64,000 bases of DNA, from assembly GCA_023663185.1 (NCBI GenBank), contig JAMPHY010000006.1, positions 62,001-126,000 of the forward strand, given 5' to 3'. Position 1 is the stretch's first letter; the number at the start of each line of letters is the position of its first letter. The translations under genes and the position numbers were made by a program. The stretch is from Clostridiales bacterium. Its GTDB lineage: Bacteria > Bacillota > Clostridia > Lachnospirales > Lachnospiraceae. The notes beneath the pieces are model-generated. The model ran no database searches. It had not been told where the DNA came from and worked only from the letters and a program-made list of their open reading frames with translations. Below, one piece after another: positions 54,144 to 62,566 of the stretch.

Positions 54144-54179
54144 AAAAGACCTAACGCACTATACCGCATCAGATCTTTT
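54144..54179. terminator. Rpn-element terminator hairpin, copy 1
   Basis: On the minus strand AAAAGAUCUGAUGC pairs with GCGUUAGGUCUUUU over 14 bp using G-U pairs, and the complement ends in a U-run, so it could act in both directions. It is the likely terminator for the three-gene operon ending at 54281. Confidence 0.75.
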
Positions 54180-54212
54180 ACTCAGTATTCAATTATTAAC
54201 CATTCCTACTTG

Positions 54213-54264
54213 TCAGATTTCAAGCTCCTTCCATACACTCTTCACCTGCATAACGGTACAATTA
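54213..54264 (-). pseudogene. Rpn-element C-terminal remnant
   Basis: The minus strand reads CNCTVMQVKSVWKELEI, stop. This matches the end of the intact Rpn gene (CGCTVTQVQDIRKAFDI, stop) at 60068. Only the last codons and the terminator survive; the downstream DNA also matches. Confidence 0.75.
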
Positions 54265-54280
54265 CAACTGTACTCTCCTT

Positions 54281-54718
54281 TTAACTGTTTATAGGGTAGA
54301 CCTCATAATATAACTGGTTTCCTACACATACACGCTTTGCATAAAAATTGCTACCAAGCATTATATTACAAACCAGTGTAAATATTGAATCTGCTATTTC
54401 ACATACATCATTTTCCACATTAGCGTTATTAGAATAGATGACCTGCGCACAATCATCAACTAATTGAGTAACCCTTATTTTTAACGGATATCTATTGTTT
54501 TTTATATCCTTTTCATATTTCATAAATTCCATTTTCAGATTATCAACATGTTCATACAAAATATCTAATATTGCAAGATTTTTCAGCCCCTTTTTAATTC
54601 GCGGATTATTTTCTCCGCCAACTTCCAAAAATCCATTAAATTGAGATTTTACTACTTGTATATACTGATCCCCTATATTCCCATAATTAACTCCATAGTT
54701 TATATTTTTTCCATCCAT
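54281..54718 (-). CDS. 145-residue protein with GVNYGNIGD N-terminus, unknown function
   Basis: The start MDGKNINYGVNYGNIGDQYI closely matches that of the next gene upstream (MIGKNVNLGVNTGNIGDSY), while the rest is different. The rest is helical (about 40-115), with a beta C-terminus VGNQLYYEVYPINS. AAGGAG lies 6 bases before the ATG. Gly/Asn-rich starts of this kind occur in proteins of NTPase-based conflict systems, where they act as short adaptor strands, but no NTPase is present here. I do not recognise the family. Confidence 0.65.
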   Translation of the reverse strand: MDGKNINYGVNYGNIGDQYIQVVKSQFNGFLEVGGENNPRIKKGLKNLAILDILYEHVDNLKMEFMKYEKDIKNNRYPLKIRVTQLVDDCAQVIYSNNANVENDVCEIADSIFTLVCNIMLGSNFYAKRVCVGNQLYYEVYPINS

Positions 54719-54730
54719 AACATTCTCCTT

Positions 54731-55057
54731 CTATTTTTGTATTGTTGTTAAAAAGTACGATGACAACTTATCAATAAGATTCCAAAAATTCGGACTTGAC
54801 ACAATCTTTTTTAATCCATTACAAGCAGTTTTTATAAAATGTTTTCGAGGGGTGCTATTCTCTGCTTCTTCCTTGATAACCGAAAGATATTCCTCAGCTT
54901 CTTCTCTCTCTTCTGTTGTAATATCCATTTGATCCATGGTAGATTGAATCTGTGAAAGAATCTGAGACAATTCATCTAATTCAACTTTATTATACTCTGT
55001 ATAGCTATCACCTATATTACCTGTATTAACACCCAAATTCACATTTTTTCCAATCAT
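54731..55057 (-). CDS. 108-residue protein with GVNTGNIGD N-terminus, unknown function
   Basis: The start MIGKNVNLGVNTGNIGDSY is shared with the downstream gene product. Then comes an acidic coiled-coil helix (about 25-70; LDELSQILSQIQSTMDQMD) and a small C-terminal helical domain (ACNGLKKIVSSPNFWNLID). AAGGAGG lies 7 bases before the ATG. It is separated by 12 bp from the next gene and 36 bp from the previous one, so all three form an operon. Function unknown; an adaptor or regulatory role is possible. Confidence 0.65.
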   Translation of the reverse strand: MIGKNVNLGVNTGNIGDSYTEYNKVELDELSQILSQIQSTMDQMDITTEEREEAEEYLSVIKEEAENSTPRKHFIKTACNGLKKIVSSPNFWNLIDKLSSYFLTTIQK

Positions 55058-55093
55058 TAATGCTGCCTCCTTTTAATTTGATTTTAATCTTAT

Positions 55094-55516
55094 TTATAAG
55101 CTTGCTCGTGCCGCATCATATCCTGACTGTATATATACTTTCAAAAATTTTTCGGCGCACTGTGAAGGACCAATCCATAGTACCGCTTCATAGGAATTTC
55201 TAGCATATAATACTACTTTATAAGGAATCCATAGTGAAAGTTCATTTGTCAATTCATCCGCTATATCCTGAAAAATCTTATTGACTGCAATAAACACATC
55301 TTCTCTATATGACTTCACTTTACATTCGTTTTCCAGAATTAGATCTAACTCACCAGCATAATCATTTTCTATCCGTCGTGAGCCATAGTATGATCCGTTA
55401 CAGCGCGGCACTTCATCTTTCAAACAAATTTTTGCTTGCCATTTTATATATGCAATCCACTTCTTCGTATGAAGGTTCTTTTTACAATACTGATATAATT
55501 CTTCTGCATTTTTCAT
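55094..55516 (-). CDS. 140-residue hypothetical protein, first gene of a small operon
   Basis: About 140 residues from the ATG at 55516 (MKNAEELYQYC), with AGGAG 8 bases upstream; the frame is also open to 55540. It is mixed alpha/beta with a Cys-containing helix (NLHTKKWIAYIKWQAKICL), an acidic LDLILENEC strand and a strand pair SLWIPYKVVLYARNSYEAVLWIG. No catalytic motif or TM segment. It lies upstream of the two GVNxGNIGD genes and downstream of an Rpn terminator. I do not recognise it. Confidence 0.6.
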   Translation of the reverse strand: MKNAEELYQYCKKNLHTKKWIAYIKWQAKICLKDEVPRCNGSYYGSRRIENDYAGELDLILENECKVKSYREDVFIAVNKIFQDIADELTNELSLWIPYKVVLYARNSYEAVLWIGPSQCAEKFLKVYIQSGYDAARASL

Positions 55517-55598
55517 AGGCTTTCTCCTTTCGGCTATCATTCTTTCATTGCTTCAAGTATCATGTCGCTCATATTCTTCCAGCACTCTCTAAAAAAAT

Positions 55599-55634
55599 AA
55601 AAGACCTAACGCACCACGCCGCGCCAGATCTTTT
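55599..55634. terminator. Rpn-element terminator hairpin, copy 2
   Basis: AAAAGAUCUGGCGC pairs with GCGUUAGGUCUUUU (14 bp with G-U pairs). Relative to the other copies the changed bases keep pairing. It lies 33 bases downstream of the truncated Rpn stop at 55668. Confidence 0.8.
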
Positions 55635-55667
55635 ACTCAATATTCAATTATTAACCATTCCTAATTA

Positions 55668-55931
55668 TCAGATATCAAATGCCTTCCGTATATCCTGCAC
55701 CTGCGTGACGGTACAATCACATTTCTCTGCAATAGCCTTGTTATCAGTCGTGCCTGCTTGAACTGCCTTAAATACTTTCACGCTTAATGCGACTCCAGTG
55801 TCTATTCCACGCTTCTCGCCTATTTCCACTCCACGCTTTTCACCTATTTTCACTCCGCGTTGTTCTATCCTGTCCAAAACTGCATCCACTCTAACACCCC
55901 CATTTGCTGCCACTTTCTCAGGCTCTTCCTT
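55668..55931 (-). pseudogene. truncated Rpn-family C-terminus
   Basis: About 88 codons homologous to the end of the Rpn gene at 60068: PEKVAANGGVRVDAVLD, a GEKRG repeat (VKIGEKRGVEIGEKRG) and CDCTVTQVQDIRKAFDI. It has no N-terminal nuclease domain. It begins in frame directly after the stop codon of the upstream PIN-like gene, so an element tail replaced or landed right behind that gene. A short internal start could make an 81-residue peptide; function is unlikely. Confidence 0.8.
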
Positions 55932-56537
55932 CTACACCTTTTTAGCATATAGTTCCCTTAATTCTTTCACCCTGTCCTGTCTCTTCTGCATCGCATTTGT
56001 TACCGTAGGATTTATATCTTTCCAGCTTATATCTGCGCCTTGTCTACCTAATATAATCAAAGCGTCATACAATGACTTAACCGATACCTTTCTTTTACTG
56101 GAAAAAAATTTACTTGCAAGCAGTTTTGAGCCTGCATCGTCCGACATAAAGTACATATATCTCATTTTCCCCGCCATATAAAGCGAACGTATCTCTCCGA
56201 GACTTTCTCCTTTTCCTTCATATGTATATATATCACATTCGTTGGGAAAATCAAAATAATTCAATGTTTCATACGCGTCTTTGAAATATTGTTCATACTC
56301 TTCCTTGTCTTCATCTTTTAAATATTCTGCATAGTGGACAATTAAAATTTTGTTGTCATTCAGCAGACTTTTTAAATATTTGTTTCCCTTAAGTTCGGTA
56401 TTTGCTACAAACTCATGCATAACAGGTATCATGCCCAGATTATCCATTACTTTTAAGAATAAACTTGTTCCCATTTCATACTCTGTGATATTCCGAAAAA
56501 AGTCTGCGTCTATTACCGCTTTTATCTGTTCATCCAT
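55932..56537 (-). CDS. PIN-like domain protein (putative toxin/RNase) of an XRE-ImmA module
   Basis: The 201-residue protein begins with a strand AVIDADFFRNITEYE, typical of PIN-type nucleases (first Asp). It then has an acidic MHEFVANTEL, an alpha/beta middle (CDIYTYEGKGESLGEIRSLYMA with acidic residues) and MYFMSDDAGSKLLASKF (late Asp pair). The order of acidic residues fits a PIN-like active site, but the similarity is weak. It lies 2 bp from the ImmA-like gene. In comparable three-gene modules a PIN-like RNase is the toxin; that is inference. Confidence 0.58.
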   Translation of the reverse strand: MDEQIKAVIDADFFRNITEYEMGTSLFLKVMDNLGMIPVMHEFVANTELKGNKYLKSLLNDNKILIVHYAEYLKDEDKEEYEQYFKDAYETLNYFDFPNECDIYTYEGKGESLGEIRSLYMAGKMRYMYFMSDDAGSKLLASKFFSSKRKVSVKSLYDALIILGRQGADISWKDINPTVTNAMQKRQDRVKELRELYAKKV

Positions 56538-56539
56538 AT

Positions 56540-57334
56540 TCAGTCCCCAAAATTATAGCTTTCTTCTCTTACGGCAGTTCGTTCCAAATGAAACAGTTCT
56601 CTGAGACGGGCTATCCTCTTATCCGGATATACCTCATTCTGTTCTAATAAGTTGATATCGCTTTCCATACTTGCCATAGAAAAAGCCTTGTTGACTGTTT
56701 CCAACCGTGTGTACTGATTTTCAACAATCAATCTTTTATAGAGTTCATATTGTTCCTCAAATCCTTTTATAAATTTTTCTTCTTCATGTTCCTCTATATA
56801 TCCCAGTTCAATAAACCTTCTAATAACGGCTTTGTAAGGTGTACAAAAGTAATTCATCAAATATGTTATTAGGCGAACCATCATTTCTGTGTATATATAC
56901 GATCCTTTATAACCATATTCTTTCAACTTATCATTTAATTCTTTTACAAAAATCTCTTTAGGGAGCAGCAGTTCCGCTGCGAAGCGATTAACTAAATCCT
57001 CAGAGTCCAAATCAGGCTGGTCAAGTTTTTCTTTTACATAGACATCAACCTTCCATACGTGACCTAATTCGTGCGCCGCCGTCCATGTTTGTTCCTGCAC
57101 CGCCTTAGTTGTATTGACAAATACAAACTGTTCCATCTTGCCGTTCAATGGCTTCATTACATGACAGCCTTCAATTTTACTGTCATTCAACGCATAATAT
57201 AGAACAACACATTCATTTTTTAATACGTCAAATACATCATCTCTGATGATTTCATTTACAATATTTTTTTCTCTCTTTTTAGCGGTAATAAATTCCTGAA
57301 TCACTGACACTATTTCTTCGTTCTTACCAATCAT
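56540..57334 (-). CDS. ImmA/IrrE-family metallopeptidase
   Basis: About 264 residues from the ATG at 57334 (MIGKNEEIVSVIQ), with AAGG 7 bases upstream; the ATG at 57358 is possible. The Zn motif is WTAAHELGHVWK (HExxH, near residue 97). The third ligand is likely in NRFAAELLLPKEIF, the family signature. It has a helical C-terminus. Such peptidases cleave partner XRE repressors on a stress signal. It is flanked by an XRE gene upstream and a PIN-like gene downstream, all closely spaced. Confidence 0.88.
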   Translation of the reverse strand: MIGKNEEIVSVIQEFITAKKREKNIVNEIIRDDVFDVLKNECVVLYYALNDSKIEGCHVMKPLNGKMEQFVFVNTTKAVQEQTWTAAHELGHVWKVDVYVKEKLDQPDLDSEDLVNRFAAELLLPKEIFVKELNDKLKEYGYKGSYIYTEMMVRLITYLMNYFCTPYKAVIRRFIELGYIEEHEEEKFIKGFEEQYELYKRLIVENQYTRLETVNKAFSMASMESDINLLEQNEVYPDKRIARLRELFHLERTAVREESYNFGD

Positions 57335-57362
57335 CTCGCTGCCTTTCAAAAAAGCCATCTAC

Positions 57363-57722
57363 CTAAATAGACGGCTTTAACCCTTCCTCTACTAAAACTT
57401 CCTGTATATCACAATAAATATCAAATAAGTCTAAGATTTCTTTTTTATTCTCAGCAGTAGAAAATTCTCCCCTGCATTCCAGACAACCTGCACTTTCATA
57501 ACATTCGTCTTCGAGCTGCTCGTATAAAGTTTCTACCGATACCCCTAATGCTTCTGACACCTGCTCCTGTTCCTTCTTGTCAAGAAAAAGGCGCGAATCC
57601 ATAATTTTTTGGATTTCATACTCGGAATATCCCAGTCTGTCTGCAAGCTGTCCAGGCTGCATTCCTTTTTGTTTTAAGTAGAACCGCATATTACTGCCAA
57701 ATACTCTACTTTTCTTTTTCAT
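57363..57722 (-). CDS. XRE-family HTH regulator with Cys-rich C-terminal segment
   Basis: About 119 residues from the ATG at 57722 (MKKKSRVFGSNMRFYL), with GGAGG 7 bases upstream. The HTH (about 8-65) contains MQPGQLADRLGYSEYEIQKIM. The C-terminal part has a C-x5-C-x2-C cluster (ECYESAGCLECRG) that could bind metal. It is the first gene of the XRE / ImmA / PIN-like operon, preceded by a consensus promoter with a palindrome overlapping the -10 box, which suggests autoregulation. Confidence 0.88.
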   Translation of the reverse strand: MKKKSRVFGSNMRFYLKQKGMQPGQLADRLGYSEYEIQKIMDSRLFLDKKEQEQVSEALGVSVETLYEQLEDECYESAGCLECRGEFSTAENKKEILDLFDIYCDIQEVLVEEGLKPSI

Positions 57723-57793
57723 TGTCATCCTCCCGTAGTATATATAACTCCATCTTCACTTTTATATAATATATATCGGTATCTTCCATTAAT

Positions 57794-57802
57794 ATTATAT
57801 CA
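57794..57802 (-). promoter_or_regulatory. second, extended -10 promoter candidate for the XRE gene
   Basis: The minus strand reads TGATATAAT (TGnTATAAT) about 70 bases upstream of the XRE start, downstream of the stronger consensus promoter. Confidence 0.4.
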
Positions 57803-57841
57803 TATTTTTTTGATTTTGAGTCATATTTATAAAACTTCCTA

Positions 57842-57879
57842 ACTTAATTTAAGTATAGCAGACTTGTTATTTATGTCAA
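57842..57879 (-). promoter_or_regulatory. consensus promoter with palindromic operator for the XRE-ImmA-PIN operon
   Basis: On the minus strand TTGACA (57874-57879), 16 bases, then TATACT (57852-57857). A perfect palindrome ACTTAA-T-TTAAGT (57842-57854) overlaps the -10 box, the expected place for an autoregulatory XRE operator. The -35 overlaps the stop codon of the upstream oxidoreductase remnant. Confidence 0.75.
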
Positions 57880-59949
57880 CTATTTAACGCTCTAAGCAAC
57901 ATCTCGCCCCCCAAAAACGCATCTTCAATCACTTCATTCCTTCTCTTCCCATGCAATACATCTGCAATGTACCGATACTCATCACGTATCCCCTTATCTT
58001 GTTTCAACTTCGTCTCCACATGCTTATTCGCACTGTATGTTGTCAAACTTACATAATTATTCAATTCACAAATTGAACCGTTAGAAAATACCCTAAGCTG
58101 CTCTTTAGGATACTTCTTGCTCCCCATCGAAGTATAAATCACATTTCCCACCGCGCCGGATTCAAACTGCAAATTAATCACCGCATTGTCTTTCTTTGGA
58201 TACGCTGCATTATCCGCAAACGCTATCTGTACTCCCGTCAGCCTGCTTTCGTCAAGGCTCTGTATCGTATCGATAAAATGGCACGCCTCACCTACAATGC
58301 GCCCGCCGCCCTTTTTCTCATCCTGCACCCAATGTTCCGCCGGAATAAAGCCTGCATTGGCAATATAACTATAAACTGCTGGGATTTTGTCTGTCTGAAG
58401 CGTTCTCTTAATCTGCTTCACAAGCGGCGCATGCCTGCGGTTTAAGCCGCAGAAAAGTTCACTATTGCCTTTTTCATAGGCTTCCTTAATCTTCTTAAGC
58501 TCCTCTATAGTCAGGCAAAGCGGCTTTTCGCAATAGACATGTTTGCCGGCTTCCAAAGCTTCAACTATAAATTTCGCATGGCTGTTATGCTGCGTCGAAA
58601 TTGCAATTAAATCGATGGAACCATCTTCCAATAATTTTCTATAGTTATTCGTCGTATACTCAAATGAAAACATATCATTTGCCTGAGCCGACGCATTGCC
58701 TCCGGTTGTGGCAAGTCCTTTGAAATTAAACAATCCTGTTTCCTGCATAATCGGAAGCATTGTCGCGCGCGCAAAGTTTCCTGCGCCAATCAAGCCCAAG
58801 TTTATTTTTCCGCTTATTATCCGTTTCTGTGGTACTGTCCGGTTTATCTCGACGTCTTCCGCCATTGATACTGTCGATTTTATCCTGCTGCTTACTGAAT
58901 GCTTCTGCGATATTATTTGGTTATTTTTTATTATACTCTGCCATTTTCCTGCATTTTCTTTATATTCTAATAAGATACCGATATATTTTTCATGCTTCGG
59001 ATTATTTGTCAGCATTTCATAGGCGTCCGGAGCATTTTCAAAAGGAAAAATATGCGTAATCATATCGTCCTGCACCATAGGAGCGCGCAATCTTAAAGCT
59101 TAGCTCTTTATTATAAAACGGGCGTCTGTCCAGATTCATTTTGGTAACGCCAATCATGCAGATAATCGCCCTGTCTCTTGTGATTGCTTCTGACAATTCA
59201 ATAGGCGCGTTGCTATCCGTCGCAGCCGTAATAATGACTTTATCCACGCCTCTGCCATTTGTCAAAGAAAGCGCCGTATCTGCCGCATGGTCGTCTGTTG
59301 AATTAATGAATGCTTTTAGCTTTGTATCAGGAAGTGTTTTATCAGCAACGTCAAAGCCTATTACATCACAGCCATAAGCGTACAATATTCGGGATACAAT
59401 ATGTCCTAACAGTCCTAAGCCAATAACGGCGACTGTCTCACCCGGTGTTACTTCCGCCTGATGAATCCCTTCCAGCGCGATTCCGCCTAATGCGCTAAAC
59501 GCTGCCTGACGTATATCTTCAATCTCATTCGGGACTTTTTCGACAAGGTTGTGTCCGACGCGGTTTACTTCGCTATGATAAGCCGAACCAACCATCGCTA
59601 CAAGGTCGCCTTTGCTTACTTTTGTAACGCCCTTTCCCGCTTCTACGACTCTGCCCACACCGGAATATCCCATAGGCATTGGTTCTTTTAACTTTCCAAA
59701 AGCAGCCTCTACGGTTGTAAAGATGCCGTCTGTTGCCATCTTATCTGTTACTTTTTTGACCTGATCCGGTCTTTCTAAGCATTTTTGTATCAGGTTTTTC
59801 TCGCCAAACGAAGTGAGCGTTCTCTCTGTTCCGGCGCTGACGACAGAATATAGCGTTTCGACAATTACCATATTGTCTTTTACTACCGGCGCCGGCGTTT
59901 CATGTATTTTCATTTTTCCATCATTTACTGATAAAAATAATTGTTTCAT
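57876..59949 (-). pseudogene. bi-domain oxidoreductase (Zn-type dehydrogenase + Gfo/Idh/MocA), internal deletion and frameshift
   Basis: The first part (ATG at 59949) is an MDR-like dehydrogenase domain with MGYSGVGRVVEAGKGV and VAVIGLGLLGHIVSRIL, ending SYGAGRYD then out of frame. The second part (readable from 59090) resumes MITHIFPFENAPDAYEML and continues into a Gfo/Idh/MocA domain (NLGLIGAGNFARATMLP, CEKPLCL). In intact homologues of about 700 residues roughly 45 residues separate GRYD and the ITHxF block. They are missing and the frame changes, consistent with a deletion at a GATATGAT microhomology. Homologues occur with heparinase-like and wecB/wecC genes in polysaccharide loci. Both halves may be dead; sequencing error alone would not explain the missing segment. 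Confidence 0.82.
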
Positions 59950-59998
59950 TATAATAAGTATGCCCCTTTCTCACTTTTTCACATTTTATGCAAAAAAT

Positions 59999-60034
59999 AA
60001 AAGACCTAACGTGTATCACCGCATCAGATCTTTT
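59999..60034. terminator. Rpn-element terminator hairpin, copy 3
   Basis: AAAAGAUCUGAUG pairs with CGUUAGGUCUUUU around a GU-rich loop, 33 bases downstream of the intact Rpn gene stop, ending in a U-run. Confidence 0.82.
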
Positions 60035-60067
60035 ACTCAATATTCAATTATTAACCATTTCTAATTA

Positions 60068-61039
60068 TCAGATATCAAATGCCTTCCGTATATCCTGTAC
60101 TTGCGTGACAGTACAACCGCATTTCTTTGCAATAGCCTTGTTATCCGTCATGCCTGCTTGAACTGCTTTAAATACTTGTGCGCTTAAGATAAATCCTTTG
60201 TTCTCACCTATCTTAATTCCACGCTTCTCGCCGCACTTCTCTATTTCGTCCAGAACTGCATCCACACTAACACCCCCATCCGCTGCCACTTTTTCAGGAT
60301 TTTTTTTAATATATCTACAACATTCTTTATAATAGCGCTTATCGCGCTTGATTACACTTATAGCATACCATGTCTCCTTGAACTTCGCAATATAACCTTT
60401 GAGCTTTTCTTTGTCATATTTTTCACGGAGCATATGGAAAAATATCTTCAGGTCTCCGCTAAACTGTTCGACCTGTTCATCAGAAATATGCCTTGCATCA
60501 AGGATGTACACCGGGTAATTCGGAATATACCGCCTAATCCAGTCCTCTTTGTCCACCGATATGTCAAACATGTCATATAGTTCTCGCGGTCCGTCCCATT
60601 CATTGACTCCCACATAGAATATGAGTGTGAGCACCGGGAGAATCTTCGTTCCTTTCGGGACTCCACCGACCGGATTGAAGTCTTCTCCTTTCACGATAGC
60701 GCGTATTCTGGCTTCATTGCACTGGTGTTCATATGCGTCAGCATCATAACCCATGCAGCGTACCGGCATGTAATAATGCACATCCGTTTGTTCTTCTATC
60801 CCTAATATTATACGGAAGCAGACGCCCATCTTTGCCAGTTTTTTGACGTCCCTGAATTTCTCCTTGAATTTCAACTGTCCATCTGCAAGTTCAACTGCCT
60901 TGCCATTCACGCTGTCAAGCTCTGTAAGGTCTTCCGGGCGTATATCTCCAGTTCCTTGAAATACTGCTACATTGAACAGTTCCGCAAATATCGCTGAAAT
61001 CTTTAAAAATTCTTTTGTACCTATATCTATTTTCCCCAT
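60068..61039 (-). CDS. Rpn-family PD-(D/E)XK nuclease / putative transposase
   Basis: The 323-residue protein belongs to the recombination-promoting nuclease group. The core contains FRIILGIEEQTDVHYYMPVRCMGYDADAY (the conserved Glu-Gln and M-P-x-R pattern), then VLTLIFYVGVNEWDGPRELYDMF. The C-terminus has GEKRGIKIGENKG and an HTH-like tail ending RKAFDI. Such proteins promote RecA-independent recombination in E. coli and are widespread, often as multicopy families. It has its own consensus promoter and terminator, and truncated relatives at 54.2 and 55.7 kb. The gene appears intact. Confidence 0.85.
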   Translation of the reverse strand: MGKIDIGTKEFLKISAIFAELFNVAVFQGTGDIRPEDLTELDSVNGKAVELADGQLKFKEKFRDVKKLAKMGVCFRIILGIEEQTDVHYYMPVRCMGYDADAYEHQCNEARIRAIVKGEDFNPVGGVPKGTKILPVLTLIFYVGVNEWDGPRELYDMFDISVDKEDWIRRYIPNYPVYILDARHISDEQVEQFSGDLKIFFHMLREKYDKEKLKGYIAKFKETWYAISVIKRDKRYYKECCRYIKKNPEKVAADGGVSVDAVLDEIEKCGEKRGIKIGENKGFILSAQVFKAVQAGMTDNKAIAKKCGCTVTQVQDIRKAFDI

Positions 61040-61080
61040 TTTCGTTCCTTCTATTTATAGATTTCACATGTGATAGATAT

Positions 61081-61110
61081 AGTGTACCATATTTGATACT
61101 ATTTTGTCAA
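61081..61110 (-). promoter_or_regulatory. consensus promoter of the Rpn-family gene
   Basis: On the minus strand TTGACA (61105-61110), 18 bases, then TACACT (61081-61086), about 40 bases upstream of the ATG at 61039. Confidence 0.75.
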
Positions 61111-61302
61111 ACATATGTTCGATGATTTCTGTTTTATTTTTTCGTTTTCGTTGACATTTTTAAGTCTGTCTCCTTTCTATTCACCGTTTTAAAAGTGCTT
61201 TATAAGATGCCCCTAATCGGACAATTCTTTTCGGACATCATTTGTCCTATTAAAATTCTACTATTTGCAGACATAGTAAATTTAACTTTTTTATCGCCTC
61301 TC

Positions 61303-62526
61303 CTACAGCCTATATACTCCTTCAAGCCCGCACACACGCCTTGTATCAAAAATTACTTTATTTTCCAGCTTGTCCATATGATTACGGATTTCATCATGCC
61401 CTACCATAATCACCACCATATCCACATCTTGCAAAAAGTTATCCAAATCATGATATTGATTTTCCACCACATCTTTTACCACGAACGGATCATATACTTT
61501 CACATGGCTCCCGCACAAATGCCTCTCCATTGATTCAAGCATCTGCAGTGTTGGCGATTCCCGCATATCGTCTACATTTTCTTTATAGGTCAGTCCATAC
61601 AGCCCCACTTTGCTTATGTCTGTCATATGATTTTCTTTCATGATTTCATATATTCTATTCAATACAAAATCAGGCATACCATCGTTTGTCTTCATTGACT
61701 CATCAATTACTTTAGCGAGGCTCGGATAATCGCCTACCAAAAACCACGGATCGACAGAAATACAATGTCCGCCGACTCCGGGACCGGGTTGAAGAATATT
61801 TACCCGTGGATGCATATTGCAAATTCTGATAATCTCGTACACATCCATATCATCATGTCTGCATATCTTAGCAAGCTCATTGGCAAAGGCAATGTTTACC
61901 GCCCTATATGTGTTCTCAACCACCTTTGTCATTTCCGCAGTACAGATATCAGTGACTACAATTTCTCCCTGGCAAAAAGACGCATAATATGATTTAATTT
62001 TTTCTCCGATTTCCCTGCTGTCCGCGCCGATTGTTCTATTATTATGAAGCAGCTCATATATCATATTGCCCGGTATAATTCTCTCCGGCGCATGCACCAG
62101 ATGAATTTTTTTACCTGTTATGTATGCCTCCGACTCAACAATCGGTCTGATTTGTTTATTAATCGTCCCCGGTGAAATCGTTGATTCAATTACAATAATC
62201 GCTTCCTGTTCTGCAACCTTCAAAACCTCTCTGATTGCTGCAATCACATAAGAAGCGTCAACTTTTTTTGAGAATTTATCATACGGGGTTGGTACAGAGA
62301 TTATGTATGTATCTGTAGATTGATACTCTGTTGTAAATTTGATACCGCTTTTCACCGCTGTCTGAAATAATTCCTCTAAACCTTCTTCTTTAAATGTTGT
62401 GCGTCCATTGTTTAGAGTTTTGACAAGCTCTTCATTATAGTCTGTTCCGATAATCTCCACGCCATGCGACGCCATCATAAGCGCAGTCGGTAAGCCAATA
62501 TATCCAAGTCCTATTATATTAATCAT
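61303..62526 (-). CDS. wecC: UDP-N-acetyl-D-mannosamine dehydrogenase
   Basis: The 407-residue NAD-dependent UDP-sugar dehydrogenase oxidises C6 of UDP-ManNAc to UDP-ManNAcA. It has a Rossmann motif IIGLGYIGLPTALMMA, the catalytic Cys in PGPGVGGHCISVDPWFLVGD, IVIESTISPGT and VKVYDPFV near the C-terminus. The Asp/Asn pattern around the active site fits ManNAc rather than glucose dehydrogenases. The partner epimerase gene (wecB) is at 23.1 kb. The gap downstream (61111-61302) shows only the Rpn promoter region and no further gene. Confidence 0.9.
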   Translation of the reverse strand: MINIIGLGYIGLPTALMMASHGVEIIGTDYNEELVKTLNNGRTTFKEEGLEELFQTAVKSGIKFTTEYQSTDTYIISVPTPYDKFSKKVDASYVIAAIREVLKVAEQEAIIVIESTISPGTINKQIRPIVESEAYITGKKIHLVHAPERIIPGNMIYELLHNNRTIGADSREIGEKIKSYYASFCQGEIVVTDICTAEMTKVVENTYRAVNIAFANELAKICRHDDMDVYEIIRICNMHPRVNILQPGPGVGGHCISVDPWFLVGDYPSLAKVIDESMKTNDGMPDFVLNRIYEIMKENHMTDISKVGLYGLTYKENVDDMRESPTLQMLESMERHLCGSHVKVYDPFVVKDVVENQYHDLDNFLQDVDMVVIMVGHDEIRNHMDKLENKVIFDTRRVCGLEGVYRL

Positions 62527-62566
62527 TTTAATAACCCTGCTCCTTCTTTATCCCACGGATTTATGC

